From the NCBI GenBank assembly GCA_018292915.2, contig JACVVK020000337.1:542001-606000 (forward strand): a stretch of DNA of 64,000 nt, written 5' to 3'. Of this stretch, positions 1 through 13,134 are shown piece by piece. The position numbers were made by a program, and so were the translations under genes. The notes below the pieces were generated by a model that saw only the letters and a list, made by a program, of their open reading frames with translations, had not been told where the DNA came from and ran no database searches. Origin of the DNA: Batillaria attramentaria. Its lineage: Eukaryota > Mollusca > Gastropoda > Batillariidae. Each line of letters begins with the position of its first letter. The first letter of the stretch is position 1.

Positions 1-1060
1 ACTGTATGAGTAAAACACCTATAGTTACTTTCACATTTTTGCTTATTACTCTCCTTTTTCAAACTGGTGTTTTTCACACTTCAGGGAGTCCTCAAGGAGA
101 GTTAGGACTACTGTACAACCAAACTATTCAATTGAGTCTCAATTTAAGAATCCGTGCTATGAACAATGTCCAAAGTTGGGTACGTGTAGTCTAGGAATGG
201 GGTGAAAAACACCCAGTGACTCTTATGTTTTTGCTGATAATCTCTCATTTTTCAAACTTGAGTTTTGAGACTCTAGGAGAGTTAGAACTACTGTATGACC
301 TTAGCATAAAGTCAGTGTCTTGAGAGACAGTGCAGTAAACGAGTGTCCAAAGTGGGGAACATGTCGTCATTCCTCTCTGAGCACAGCGGCTACGCATAGA
401 AGCATATGAATAAGGGTGGTCTGACTGAGGATTGCTTATTTCTGTGTTTATGAAAACATTTGACCTATATCTTTTACATTGTTCTTGAGTTCTCCATTAT
501 CTACTCTTTCACTCTGCAAAATATTAGGTTATACTTTAAAAAAATGATAATAAAAAAAAAAGACAGAGTAATCTGTAAAACCACACAAGCCGTTGGGGAT
601 TTTTCAGCGTTTCTCTGTGTAAGCTGTAGCGGGTGGCTTTCACCCAACATCATACAAATCGAAAGTTTCAGAGCCTCATACAATAAAGGTTAAAGAAGAA
701 AGTTTTTTCACTTAAACAGCAACAGTAACAACGAAATGAAGAAGCAGCAGCCAGATGAATGTATGCCGTTGGGTGTGAATTTGACATGAACTGTCATGCA
801 GCATGAAAATCACATTATCAGTTCACTGTTTGATAATGATTTTTGTAACTGTTTCTTGTCATGGTCCACCTGTTGATTTATTTAAGTTTTAGTAACATTA
901 GAATTCAGTGGACATTCTGAATCATAAAAAATACCAAAGTGGTGCTAAATTTCTGGAATTTTACGAGAAAATACCATGTACAGGTTCCTTACATGATTGA
1001 AGCAATTCTGTGCTGCTGGTATGTTGCTATAGTATATATGTTATGTGCAAATAATGAGTG

Positions 1061-1120
<60 letters not shown>

Positions 1121-1129
1121 CATGCGCAG
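1..1129 (+). other. PLXDC intron upstream of exon a
   Basis: No exon seen. Two diverged tandem copies of a sequence of about 170-190 bp occupy 24-193 and 217-371; both contain forms of GGAGAGTTAG, ACTACTGTA and GTCCAAAGT. The rest is AT-rich unique sequence ending in the TG tract. Confidence 0.6.
1065..1118 (+). repeat. (TG)27 microsatellite abutting a 3' splice site
   Basis: Uninterrupted TG repeat ending 11 nt before PLXDC exon a, so it replaces the usual pyrimidine tract. Confidence 0.97.
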
Positions 1130-1252
1130 GGTTTGTCTACATGAGCCCGTTCCTGCACCAATGGTTGACTGCCACTCAGTACATTGCACCTCTGATGGCC
1201 AACTTCGACACCTCCGTCAGCAGCGAGTCCAATATCCTCTACAAGGAAGTTG
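1130..1252 (+). CDS. PLXDC: PLXDC exon a (ectodomain core)
   Basis: Encodes FVYMSPFLHQWLTATQYIAP and continues to NILYKEV. LTATQYIAPLMANFD is the most conserved segment of the PLXDC ectodomain. It enters in phase 1 (first codon completed by GG) and leaves in phase 1. A 54-bp TG tract ends 11 nt before the exon. Confidence 0.96.
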
Positions 1253-4200
1253 GTGAGAACGTTAACATTTGTCTTCATTCTGATCCAATCTGTAGCTCAG
1301 CATCTGTCTGCTCCAGCAAGGCTGACACAAGCTTTGTGATAGAGGTAGAGGGATGGTGTGTGGGGTGGTGTGGGGTTGTGCGAAGGTGAAATTTTTGAAG
1401 GTGAGCATGTTGAAGTGCCTTCCTTACCTGTAAAATTTCCAAGTAAATTTGGGTAACACTTACAACTGTTTCTTTCTTCTTCTTTTTTCTTAATAGTCAG
1501 TAGTAAACAAAAGCAACATTATTACATAATGTCATGGAAGTTTTATATTTCAGCGAATTTATCTGCTTTTTTTCCGAAACTACAGTCAGTCTTTTTTTGT
1601 TTTTTACTTTTCTTCGCCCACTCCTTCCTCGCAGCATGTTTCGTAGCTACTGCCAAACTCATCTGAAGGGTGTGTGTTGATCATGTTCTTGGTTTGTTTT
1701 TCTCAAGTGTCTAGGTTTTGTTTTTTCTTTCTCCCTCACAGTGGGCAGTCCTGCAGTTACGTACTGTATGGGTTTCAGTATTCTTTGCACTGGTTTATGA
1801 CGTGCACATCATTATTTTCTGTGTTGCATTTTTTTTCCAGGTGAGGAGTTCATTATTGAGTGGCATGACGTGATACTGAAGGACCAGTCCAACAGTGAGT
1901 ACATGTCCAATGCATGCTGGAGCTTTTTAATGATCTTTAAAGTCTGAGAAGTTCAGAGCTTCGCATACTATGGGAACTGTAGTAAGAGAAACGTCCCAGC
2001 TGGTCGTAAAAGTGTAGGACTTGTACTGAATATTGTCCACTGTGCTACAGAAATAATAGGACGTATGTCCGCCTTTGTAAAAAAGTAATCAGACATTTAA
2101 AAAATAAATCAGTCTTTGACCAGTGTTTGACGCGAAGATGAAGATCAGTAAGTTGAAAAAAGTTTACGCACTGGTCCTGCATGTAAAACTTGAGGTTAAT
2201 GTAAGCCACGGCTACGGGCCTAACCCAGACTAGGACAAAAAAAACTCCAAAACAAAATTAAATAAACAAGAAACTGAAGAAAGAAAGACAAAAATCCTTC
2301 TATAACGGCATAGGCACCTTGCTGGAATGGGCCCGCTTCTTGATTTTAAAACAAAAAAACAACAGAAAACTTATCCGTAGAGCTAGTTTAGTTCGAGGTT
2401 AGACCCAAACCCAGGGCTAAAAGCAATAACCTCGACGGGCCCAGAAATCTGCCCAGAAAACCTGAATCCGTGTTTTAGCGAACAATCTCACAGTTTGCTG
2501 AGAAGAAAGAAATAAAGCTGTATGTTAGGGCATGTTTGTAACAGAATGATTGTGTAAGAGATGCTGTGTGGAACTGCTTTATCCTTTGTTTTAATGAAAG
2601 GCTTATCTGTCATTTTCTTCTTAAAAATAAAATATCAAAGACTGATTTGATTTTTTTTTTCCCTGTTTGCTGCAGGTGGTACATTCATCTTCCAGGCCAA
2701 GCTGAAAAGGGATGGCACCATCACATTTGTCTACAAGACGGTAAGTTGGAGCACGTACAGCATCAGACGGTGTTTGCATCAAAGAAACCTTTCTACAGTG
2801 CTACAGTTGCAGTTTTTGGGTTGGGTTTTTTTTTTTTTTTTGGGGGGGGGGGGGGGTGGGGGGGGGTTAATCCAATTCTGCTGTGGTCATCGTTTTATAT
2901 ATATCTATCGTGAGAGTCATGTCTAACAGTACGAGAGTGTCAGGCAACATTCTCAAAACATAAAGTATTCATAGTGTAGGATGTAAGAAATGGAAGTACC
3001 CAACACACTGCATGAAATGCAGGTTATGCTCTGTGCTAACCTATATCCCTTCTATTTGCAATCTGTAATACATGTAAGTACTTCAAGTTTGTTGAGCTTG
3101 ACTGGTTATGCCGTGCCCAGACTCGCAGGTTATGTGATTCTGTTTGTAGCTCCCACTTCCAGTGGTGAACATTTCCAGCTCCAACCACCCAGTCAAGATC
3201 GGTCTGTCGGACGCTTTCTACAATGACACGTACATGCCTCAGTATGGTAAGTTGCTTAGAGGCTGTGTGTGGTGACCTTGTGACTGGACTCAGTCAGGCT
3301 TTTGTTGTCGTGGTTTTACATTTTCATCACATGAATTTACACCAGACATAGACACAGATATGTCTGTATAAAGAAATTCTCCTGATCAGGCAGTCGGCCA
3401 GTATGTACATTTACCATCTGAAAAGCTCAGAAATGTTCTGTCTGGCTCGTCATAATAAAAATTATCATCTCAGATTTGGATGTCACTCTCCTAAGTAAAC
3501 ACAGCGGACTGTCTGGTTCTCTGTATTTTTGCTGGTACCTGAGACATCAGTGTGTGCGTACATGACAAGACCACATACTTACAATGTTTCTTCTCATGGG
3601 GTTAAACCCCCGAACACCCACCCACCCTCTTCTCATGGGATGTCAGTGCGGGCTGTCTGAGTGCATTGCATCATTATGCTGTTTTACATGGCGTTTTTTC
3701 TCCTACTGCAGGTCTCAAGCGACGCACGATCATTGAGTACCACAGGGTCTCCTTCCTTCCTGCACAAGTTGAAGAAGGAACGGTCATCGTCCTGCAGCCG
3801 ATGCCAAGTTAGTCCATGCAATTTTTTTTTAAATCTTGTGGGCATTTTCATCAGTGTTGTCTCGGAATTGTGGCTTAAATCCATTTTGAAAATAACACAA
3901 GGGAAGTGTACTCTGCATGTCACCCTGCACTGATCTCAAAATCGAGTTCTGCCAAGTTTCCATGTTCATGTCTTGGTACAAGGGAGACAACTCTTACCTC
4001 TGCAAGGTTTCCGAGTTTAAATTGTACATGTAGAACTGAAAAGAGTTGGTTTTATTTTTCTCTGCTGTCCTTCTCTTTTTTCCCCCCTTCTCTCATTAAA
4101 GTGAAACACAGTATTCATAGATTACCCCCATTTAACGATTGTTTGGGAGAGTCAGAGAGTTCATTGTGAAGACTGGCGGGCATAAATCTGTTGATGATTT

Positions 4201-4391
4201 GTCTGTGCAGCTTGTAACATCATAGGCGACTGCGAGACGTGCGCCAAGCACGAGAATGTTAAATTCGACTGCAAGTGGTGTGACAAGGTGCAGCGATGTT
4301 CCGACGGCATGGACTGGTACAGGCAGGATTGGGAGAAGCAGGGTTGCCCAGCACAGGTTTGTGTGGCTTTTTATTCCATTTTTTATATGTA

Positions 4392-4432
<41 letters not shown>

Positions 4433-5327
4433 CATATGTATATTGTTTTAAAAAAATTTTGTTTGTTTGTAGATACTGAGTGATAGATCGATCACTATGC
4501 TTCTGTTGCTTATATTTCGCACAAACACACATATCAAAGCAGAGGGCTAAAAGGTGGGTGGCGGGGGCTTGGGGGGGGGGGGGGGGAGAGGGGCTTGGAA
4601 CCTCTTGTTTGGATGATAGACTGAGGACGGACAACAGTCAGGACTCGTGGGACAGCCAAGATGTTCCAGTGGGGCTGCTGTGGGAAACTCTGCTGATCTT
4701 CTGTTTGAGAAGGGAAAACTGCAATGTGAAAAACATGTCACTGTCACCGTCTTCAAAATTTCAGGAGGCCTGTTTGCAATTTGTGCGAGTCCCTTAGTAA
4801 TACTTTCTTCTCGTTTTGTTCCTGGCCCCTCTGGCGCACTGCTGCTGTCTCTGCCAAGGGGTTCACATCTTCCTTCACAGTCTGACGTGCCAGTCCCTTC
4901 TTCAGGCTGGTCGTTTAACTTCGAGTTGAATCATCTCACGCAACTATTGTGTCGTCAGCTCTGAGCAGAGATTGTTTGAATGGGCAGGGCAGTTCCAGGA
5001 ATATGTATGCATCCCTGGGACACAGTGACTCACATTTGTGATCTTTTTTTAATTTCTCTGCGTAATGAGAAACTCTGGTATCTGTGCCAGCTGCCAGTAA
5101 AATTCTTCATCTGGGTCAAATAATTTTCAACAATAAAATGATTGCTGTTCATTGCTACTACAGGTCACAGGTTATATATTTTTTGGGAAAAAAAATGTAG
5201 GGCTTGTACTGTTCTGCAATTTATGGAAATTCATGGAAACAGATCTTGGGGTTTTTTTTCTCTCTCAAAAGGAACCTTCCTTTCTGTTTTATCTTGTGCT
5301 CACACGCATGCATGCACGCGCAGACAC

Positions 5328-5405
<78 letters not shown>

Positions 5406-5501
5406 GCACGCAGGCACGCACGCACACACGCACACACACACACACACACCACACACACACCACACACGCACACAACACAAAACACGCACGCATGCACGCA
5501 T

Positions 5502-5562
<61 letters not shown>

Positions 5563-5620
5563 ACACACGCACACAACACAAAACACGCACACAACACAAA
5601 ACACGCACGCACGCACGCAT

Positions 5621-5679
<59 letters not shown>

Positions 5680-5729
5680 ACACACGCACAAAACACGCAC
5701 GCACGCACGCATGCACACACACACACACA

Positions 5730-5795
<66 letters not shown>

Positions 5796-8700
5796 CTATC
5801 TGGTATACGTTACACTCCTAGCTTCATTCATTTATCCAGCTTTGTGTTCATCTTCACAACTGTGAGCTAACATTTTGTGGAGGGAAATGAGAGAGGGGAA
5901 AAGTCCATATTCACCTGCTTCTTAATGTGTTTTCCTCTGCATGCAGTGTCTGTCTTACCCTATGTGAATGGTGGTGATGGTCATGACAGTCACACTGTTA
6001 TGCTGAGGTCTGTCACCCCTTTTAACAAAAACTTTCATTCATACAGACATCATCCCTTTGTCCCTGTTGAGTACTTTTGTACCTTCAGATGTCATCCCTT
6101 TGTTTCTGACGCCTTGAGGTTTCTTTGAAAGCGTTTCTACTGTATGTGCTTTTCTCACGGTAGTTCTACCCTCAGCGGTGACATTTCCTGCTGGTTGGGG
6201 GGAGGGGTGCGGGTCTGGGGTTGGAAATCCTTATTTTCAAAATCAAAAGGAAAGAAGAAAAGAAAACTACTCTCATTTGCGTCCTGTCTGTACAGACACA
6301 CAAGTACTGTAATGACAATAATAAGAACTGCTCTTTGTGTACATGGGTTAGGGTTAGTGGGCAGATTAAAATCTTTCGTGAACGTCTCACAGAGCATATG
6401 ATGATGTTCCACCATCCCTATTTTACACGCAGGCCACAAAACACTACCATGCGTGCGCTTCCTATGCACATTCACGCGCTGACTCATCTCAACTGGTTGC
6501 TTGTTCGGTTTGTCAGACTTACACTGAGTTTCGGACATGTGTTTCCAGTTTGCCTATTTACTTTTTTTTTATTTTTATTTTTTTTATACTGACCCTGGTT
6601 TCAGCATGGCTTGCCTTGCCCTTGTTTGATGCTCCCAGACAAATATGGCTACCAAAGTCGGGGTTAGGGAGTTTAGCCCTGGGCTAGAGTCTAACCTTGA
6701 ACTAAACTAGCTCTAGGGTTAAATTTTCTGTGGTTGTTTTTTTTTTGTTTTAAATCAGGGAGCGGGTCCATTCCAGCAAGGTGCCGTTATAGAAGGATTT
6801 TTGTCTTTCTTTCTTCACTTCCTTTTTTATTTAATTTTTGTATTGGGGTGTCTTTCGTCCTAGTCTGGGTTAGACCCGTAGCCGTGGGTTAAATTAACCT
6901 TGAGTTCTACATACGGGCCCTGTACTCTAAGCAAAGCTGAACTGCCCTTACATAATTTATCTACTGTGCATTGCTCTTTTCTTGTACAGTCTTTGATGTG
7001 TTTTGTATTTAGCCAGATCAGGAACGTGAGCTGCGGAAATAGTGTTTATTTATTGTACAGGGGATGGCAATAGGATTCTCAGCTGTAGGTGTTGGGCTTG
7101 TAGGCAGTACCCTCTTTGACAGAGAGAGAGGGACGGGGGAAGAGAGAGAGAATGTTTCTGTGTGTGCATCATATGTCCTGTTGTTTGAGTTTATATGTGT
7201 GGTCTTCTGTGTGTGTATGGTACATGTATTTACTATTTAAAAAAAAGAAAAAAAAAAAAAAAAAGGAAAAATACGTGTCTTATGTACTGTGTAAAGTTGT
7301 TCTTGTTGTCATTAAAAAAAAAAAAAAAATTCAGATTTTTGTTGTTAAAGAACATTAGAATTTTTTTTTTTTTTTTTTTTTTGCGTTTTATTTATTTATT
7401 TTTTTTTGGTATGTTATAGAGCATTTATGACACTGGTAACTCAGATAAGTGCTTGGTTGATTACCCTACAGGGCATTGATCAGGCCAACAATTGTGGCAA
7501 TCTCATCACCACAGCAAAACTTCCCACTTCAACAGCAAAACTTCCCACTTCAACAGCAAAACTTCCCACTTCAACAGCAAAACCTCCCACTTCAACAGCA
7601 AAACCTCCTGAACCCAGCAAAACAGTAAAACCCATGACCACACACAAAGCAACTAAGCCCACAACTACAACAGCTAAACCATCACCCCCGACAACACGAC
7701 AACCATACCCTACACTCCGACCATACCCTACAACCTCCGTCCCTACCGCCAACAACTCAGGCGTGGCTGCGATTACAGATGGAGTCTGTGGGGTAAAGTG
7801 GTTTTTTTGTTGTTTTTTTTTTAAAACACTTTCAGTTTTCACACCCTTGTGTATCACCTCCTCCTCTTTTTACCCCCCTTAGCTTGCTGTTCTGGTGATG
7901 CGTAGCTAGCTTGCTTGCCGAATTCATGTAAAAACTTCTGTCAGTCCAGGGTTGATCACAGCCAATGGTTTAGTCTTACGTACTTAACAGGTTTGTTGAC
8001 TTATGTCGTGGCACCTAACTTCCTGATGGAGAGCTCTAGGCTCCTTACAGTGGCAAAGGATGCTAAACATTAAATATGAACTTGCAGACATTCTCTGTCT
8101 TACAGAGGTCGTTGCTTCACTCCCTTTCTGTGAATAAGCTGTGAAGCCATTGACTGTAAATGCGTTGCACCACATGTGGATAATACTTGTACCAAAGACA
8201 GGGCAGTGAAGAAAAAAGCCAGCAGCAAGTACAGTATTTGTTTCCCAGCTGTGATTGAAACTCGCGACTCCAGCACTGAAAGGCCAACGCTCCAACAGAG
8301 AAGTGCTTTAGACAGCAGTGACGCGGATCACTTCAGAGAGCGCTAGTAATTCGATTGGTTCACGTGTATGCGTGTTGAGCACCTGTGATTGGCCAGGCTG
8401 GCAAAATTCACTGGTGGTGATGAGTTTGTCTGCCTACAGTGCTAATTGTAGAATGGATGTGTAGTAACAGTTCCTGTAAGATTGAGAATGATTTGCACAG
8501 TGAACAGTTTGGGATTCCAGTCTGCATTTCAGTAAATTCACCAAGTAATCAATGATTTTAAAGAAGTGAAGAACATTTTTCCACCGCAGTTCATACATTT
8601 TTGTCAGCATTTTCTCAGAAGATGGTGCTTGTCGTCTGCATAATTTGAAAGAGCCCACAGCCTGTTAAATTTCTATTGTTTTAATCTGATCACCATATCA

Positions 8701-9263
8701 CCCTTTAAAAGCTTTGCTATGTGGAGGTAATGGAAAACTGCTTTGCATTCAACAAGATCAGATTTCTGAGAGCTGCTGCAGCTGAGTGTAACTAATTTTT
8801 CAATGTTTCTGGGGAAAGTGAATTTAATATTGCATCTTTGTTTCGCTTCATGTGTCCGTTAAAGAGAAGAACAAACAAGTGTCTGTACTGGCATAAGAAG
8901 TATTCAAGCAGAACTGTATTGGTAGTGGAATACTGAAGGATTCTATATCATATTTTTTTTTAAAGAGTGCTTCAACATTAAACACCTTTTGACAACCACA
9001 CCTTCTGCAGTCAACAGAGTCGAGACACTAATACAAGGGGAGAAACTCCTACAGATTTTAAGGGGCATGTAAGGGACATAGAATTGGCAAGTTTACTAGA
9101 CGTATAGCGCATCCAGTTTCTTTCTTGTGCACGTTTATTTACATACATCAGATCTGTTGAACAAAGTTCATGAAAACTACCCTGGAATGTTGTACAGTTT
9201 TTTGGCTCCCTTGTGTAACAATGGGAGTCTATGTATTAACCCTCCGTCGTCTGTCTGTCTGTC

Positions 9264-9298
<35 letters not shown>

Positions 9299-10403
9299 AG
9301 AAAACTTTAACGTTGTCATTTTCTCAGAATCTACAAACAGTAGAGGCACCAAACTTGGCATGCTGATAGACTAGCACAAGACCTTTCAAAACATATCATT
9401 TTGAATGACCTTGACCCAAGGTCAAGGTCACTAAAGCTCTGTGTTTGAAAATTTTACATTGGCATTTTCTCGTAATCTACAAATGCCAGAGGTTTTAAAC
9501 TTTGCATGATGATAGACATTGATAAGAACTTTACAGATATACATGTAGTCAGTGACCTTCTGTCAAGGTCAAGGCCGTACAAGATAGTTTTGTGAAACCT
9601 TAACATTGGCATTTTCTCAGAAACAATGAACAGCAGAGGTGCCAAACCTGGCATGCTGATAGACAGTGATAAGACCTATGCACACATACCATCTTAAATG
9701 ACCTTGACTGAAGGTCAAGGTCATTGAAACAGTCTGTTCGGAAATTTTACATTTGCATTTTCTCAGTATCTAGAAGAATCAGAAGCATCAAACTATGTGC
9801 GATGATTGACATTGACAGCACCTTTACAGACATACCTGTGTTCAGTGACTTTTAGTCAAGGTCAAGGTCATGCAAGCGTTTTTTTTGGAAACTTTAACCT
9901 TGGCATTTTCTCCAAAACAACAAACAGTAGAGGCACCAAACGAGGCATGATGATAGACAGCAATGAGACCTACCTTTCTGAATGGCCTTGACTGAAGGTC
10001 AAGGTCATTAAAGCTGTCTGTTGTGAATTTTAACATTACTGTTTTCGGAGGAACTACAAATGCTAGAGGCATCAAACTTGGCATGATGATAGACATTGAT
10101 GAGATCTCTTTTGAATGACTTTGACCAAAGGTCAAGGCTGTACAAACTGTTTCGGGGAAAATTGTAATATTGCCAGGAACTCAGAGCGCCAGACACATCA
10201 CTTAGCATGATACTGGATAGTGATAAGAGCTCTACAAACATACTTTTGTGAATGACCTTGACCTGTGTCACAAGGGAGCCATGGAGGCTTCTGCCTCTCT
10301 AGTTTCTCTGTAGATGTCACTTTGATTGTTTTTGCTTCCTTTCATTTTGATGTTGCATTAGAAGCTCACACTGATCATTCAAATCCCCTGTCCGTCAAAG
10401 GGT

Positions 10404-10455
<52 letters not shown>

Positions 10456-11538
10456 GGTATTGATTTATCTTTTCTTTACATGGATGTGTTTCTTTGTAAT
10501 TTTCTCCATTTAACTTTCCCACCCCCACGCATCATTGTGCTCGGGCAAAAAGATAACATCCAGCATTGATTTTCTCCTTTTATTTTTTTCCTTTTCTTTT
10601 TTGGTTGAATTTTCCCCCCATGGTGGCGTTTCTATGTAGTTACGGTCATATCACAGCCTCTCCCTCCCCCAATGTGTATCTGCAAAACGAGGAAACAAAT
10701 GCAGTTAGATTTTGTTAGTTTCACATCCTCTGTGCACAGATTCATTTTGACGCAAGCTCAGGTACATAGAATAAAACTGTACACATTCCGAAACACATCT
10801 CTCCATTCCCCTTGTGTGTTTTTCCCAGTTCTTTTTCACTTCGGTATGTCATGTAAGCGTTAAAGCTATTTTTCAGAGTTTTCATTTACAGCAACTGTAT
10901 CAACATCGTATTGGCGCACAGTTATTGTGCTTTTGGAATCATTTGTGACTCAGATTGGATGCGGTCTTCTCTAATAACTAGGACAAAAGTACACAGGTCA
11001 AACGCACAAATGAGTTTGGTACAAAGAAATACAAAAAGGAGAGGCTTGCTGTCAGCTTAGGTTGTAATATGCACATCTTACACTTGTAGTTTCTTCAATA
11101 CCACATGAAGTTATATAGGTGAATATTTTTATCGTGGCTGTATCAACATTTCTTGGACTGATCTCTGCGCGTAGAGGTGTTAACAGAAGTGCCGTGTTGA
11201 GATCTTGAAAATCTCACTGAAAAATGACAGCAAAACATTTATTTATGATTGTATAAAATGTATGGATGAGGTGGCACAGAGTGTTTTAACAAACTAATTT
11301 GTACAATGACGTAACACTCGTTCAATGCATGTGTAGAGTTTGCTCTTTCTGTAGTGGTATAACTATACTGAAAAGGTGAAGGGTGGCTTCATCTCAGGCT
11401 TGCTCCTGCATTACATTCATAATCATATGCATACATATATATGTATATGACCATATTTGCATACATGTATTTGTGTTTGCATAAATGCATCTTTCCAGGT
11501 GTAATCACAGAATGCGCATGGTTGTGCATCTTTAAATG

Positions 11539-11614
<76 letters not shown>

Positions 11615-12778
11615 CAAACACCATGTTCTTTTTTTAGTCTGGAAATCCACCATTCACTTTAGTGAGCCTCTGAAAGAGAGATTGTGGTGTGGTTGGGGGA
11701 TCAGTGTCACGCATGGTCACCTATAACAGATTTTTTAGGGTTGGTGGTCGAGTGGAATATCTGTCAGAAAGTTGTAGGTTTGAAATTTAGCATGATCAAA
11801 ATGTATACAGACGTTTACCCAATGGCCCGGAGTCTCAAATTCAACTCCAAAGTGGACAAAAAGGTGTTCGCCGTCAAAAGATCCTGCCACCCACCAGCTG
11901 TACCATGAGGAACTTAGAAGCAAGAGCTGTTTCTGAATTTTGCTGGCTGACGGCATACTTGGTGCGGTCCTACTAATTACCGAAAACAACGAAACGACCG
12001 AAAACAACCGAAAACAACTCTTAATACGGATAGAACGCGGTTCAAACATAGAAATAACAACACACAAACATGATTAAAGGTGAAAAAAGTGGCCTTAAAA
12101 AAGCTAAAAGAAAAAAAAAAGGTGATATTGCAGAAAATAACCAGTCCGGACCAGAGTCGCTTCCCTTGGGAGACACGTTCATTTCGTCCTGTTCTCTTGG
12201 AGCGAATAAGTACTTTTTTCCTTTAAACTAGTTTAATGCCTCTTTTTTCACCTTTAATCATGTTTGTGTGTTGTTATTTCTATGTTTTAACTGCGTTCTA
12301 CCCGTATTAAGAGTTGTTTTCGGTTGTTTTCGGTCGTTTTCGGTTGTTTTCGGTAATTAGTAGGACCCTACTTGGTGTAATTGATTCAGTTTATTTTTTA
12401 ACTCGTTCAGCACTAGCAGTTTTCTCCCTTGACATTCCCTGAAAACTAGGCATTTGAAGGGGTTAAGTTAGTTTAAAAAAAAATGCTGAAACATCACTAC
12501 TTTTTTTGCACCTCTCTGCTTTTACCCTGCACAACATTTGAAATGTCAATGCACTCTTATGTGGTCCTTCAGGTTCAAAGGTTATGTAAGGTCAGGCCGG
12601 ATGCACTAGTGCTGAGAGTTCAGCTGAAGATACTGTCCCATTCTTGATCCATCATGATGCTGGTTTATTTTTTGGACCAAAGTCACCTGTATTAGCTTGT
12701 GGTACAGTGTTAGGCTTCCGTGACAGTTATGTTATTGTAGTGCTTCATTTTCACATTAAAAGAAAAGTCGTACATACC

Positions 12779-12863
<85 letters not shown>

Positions 12864-13060
12864 TAGTCTAGAGGACTGTAAAAAGTGTCAAAAATCAAAC
12901 CATGTGACACAAACTTCAGTTATGGGCACAGCCCAAACACTGTGAATGTTTTGTACATGTATATGTTTGACTCTCTGCAATGGGGTGGTGATGTTTGCTA
13001 TGTTGTCCTTTTTTTTTCTTTTTTTTTAAAGAAAAACAGTGTTACTGTGCAGTTGTGTCA

Positions 13061-13134
<74 letters not shown>

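Larger units (their letters stand above)
1253..4210 (+). other. Short PLXDC introns between exons a and f
   Basis: Five introns of 403-781 bp. Apart from the foldback element at 2173-2442 and a T-then-G homopolymer block at 2828-2868, they are unremarkable AT-rich sequence with no further coding signal. Confidence 0.7.
4357..7471 (+). other. PLXDC intron f-g
   Basis: A 3.1-kb intron containing a TA microsatellite (about 4399-4428), a poly-G run (4571-4586), the 460-bp compound CA block, foldback element copy 2, and several poly-A and poly-T runs at 7240-7410 close to the acceptor. No exon-like conserved frame seen. Confidence 0.7.

Noticed and set aside
5142..5870. Open frames of up to 242 codons rich in His-Thr or Cys-Val
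   Set aside because: They are translations of CA/TG repeats. Similar frames at most other CA/TG tracts were discarded for the same reason.
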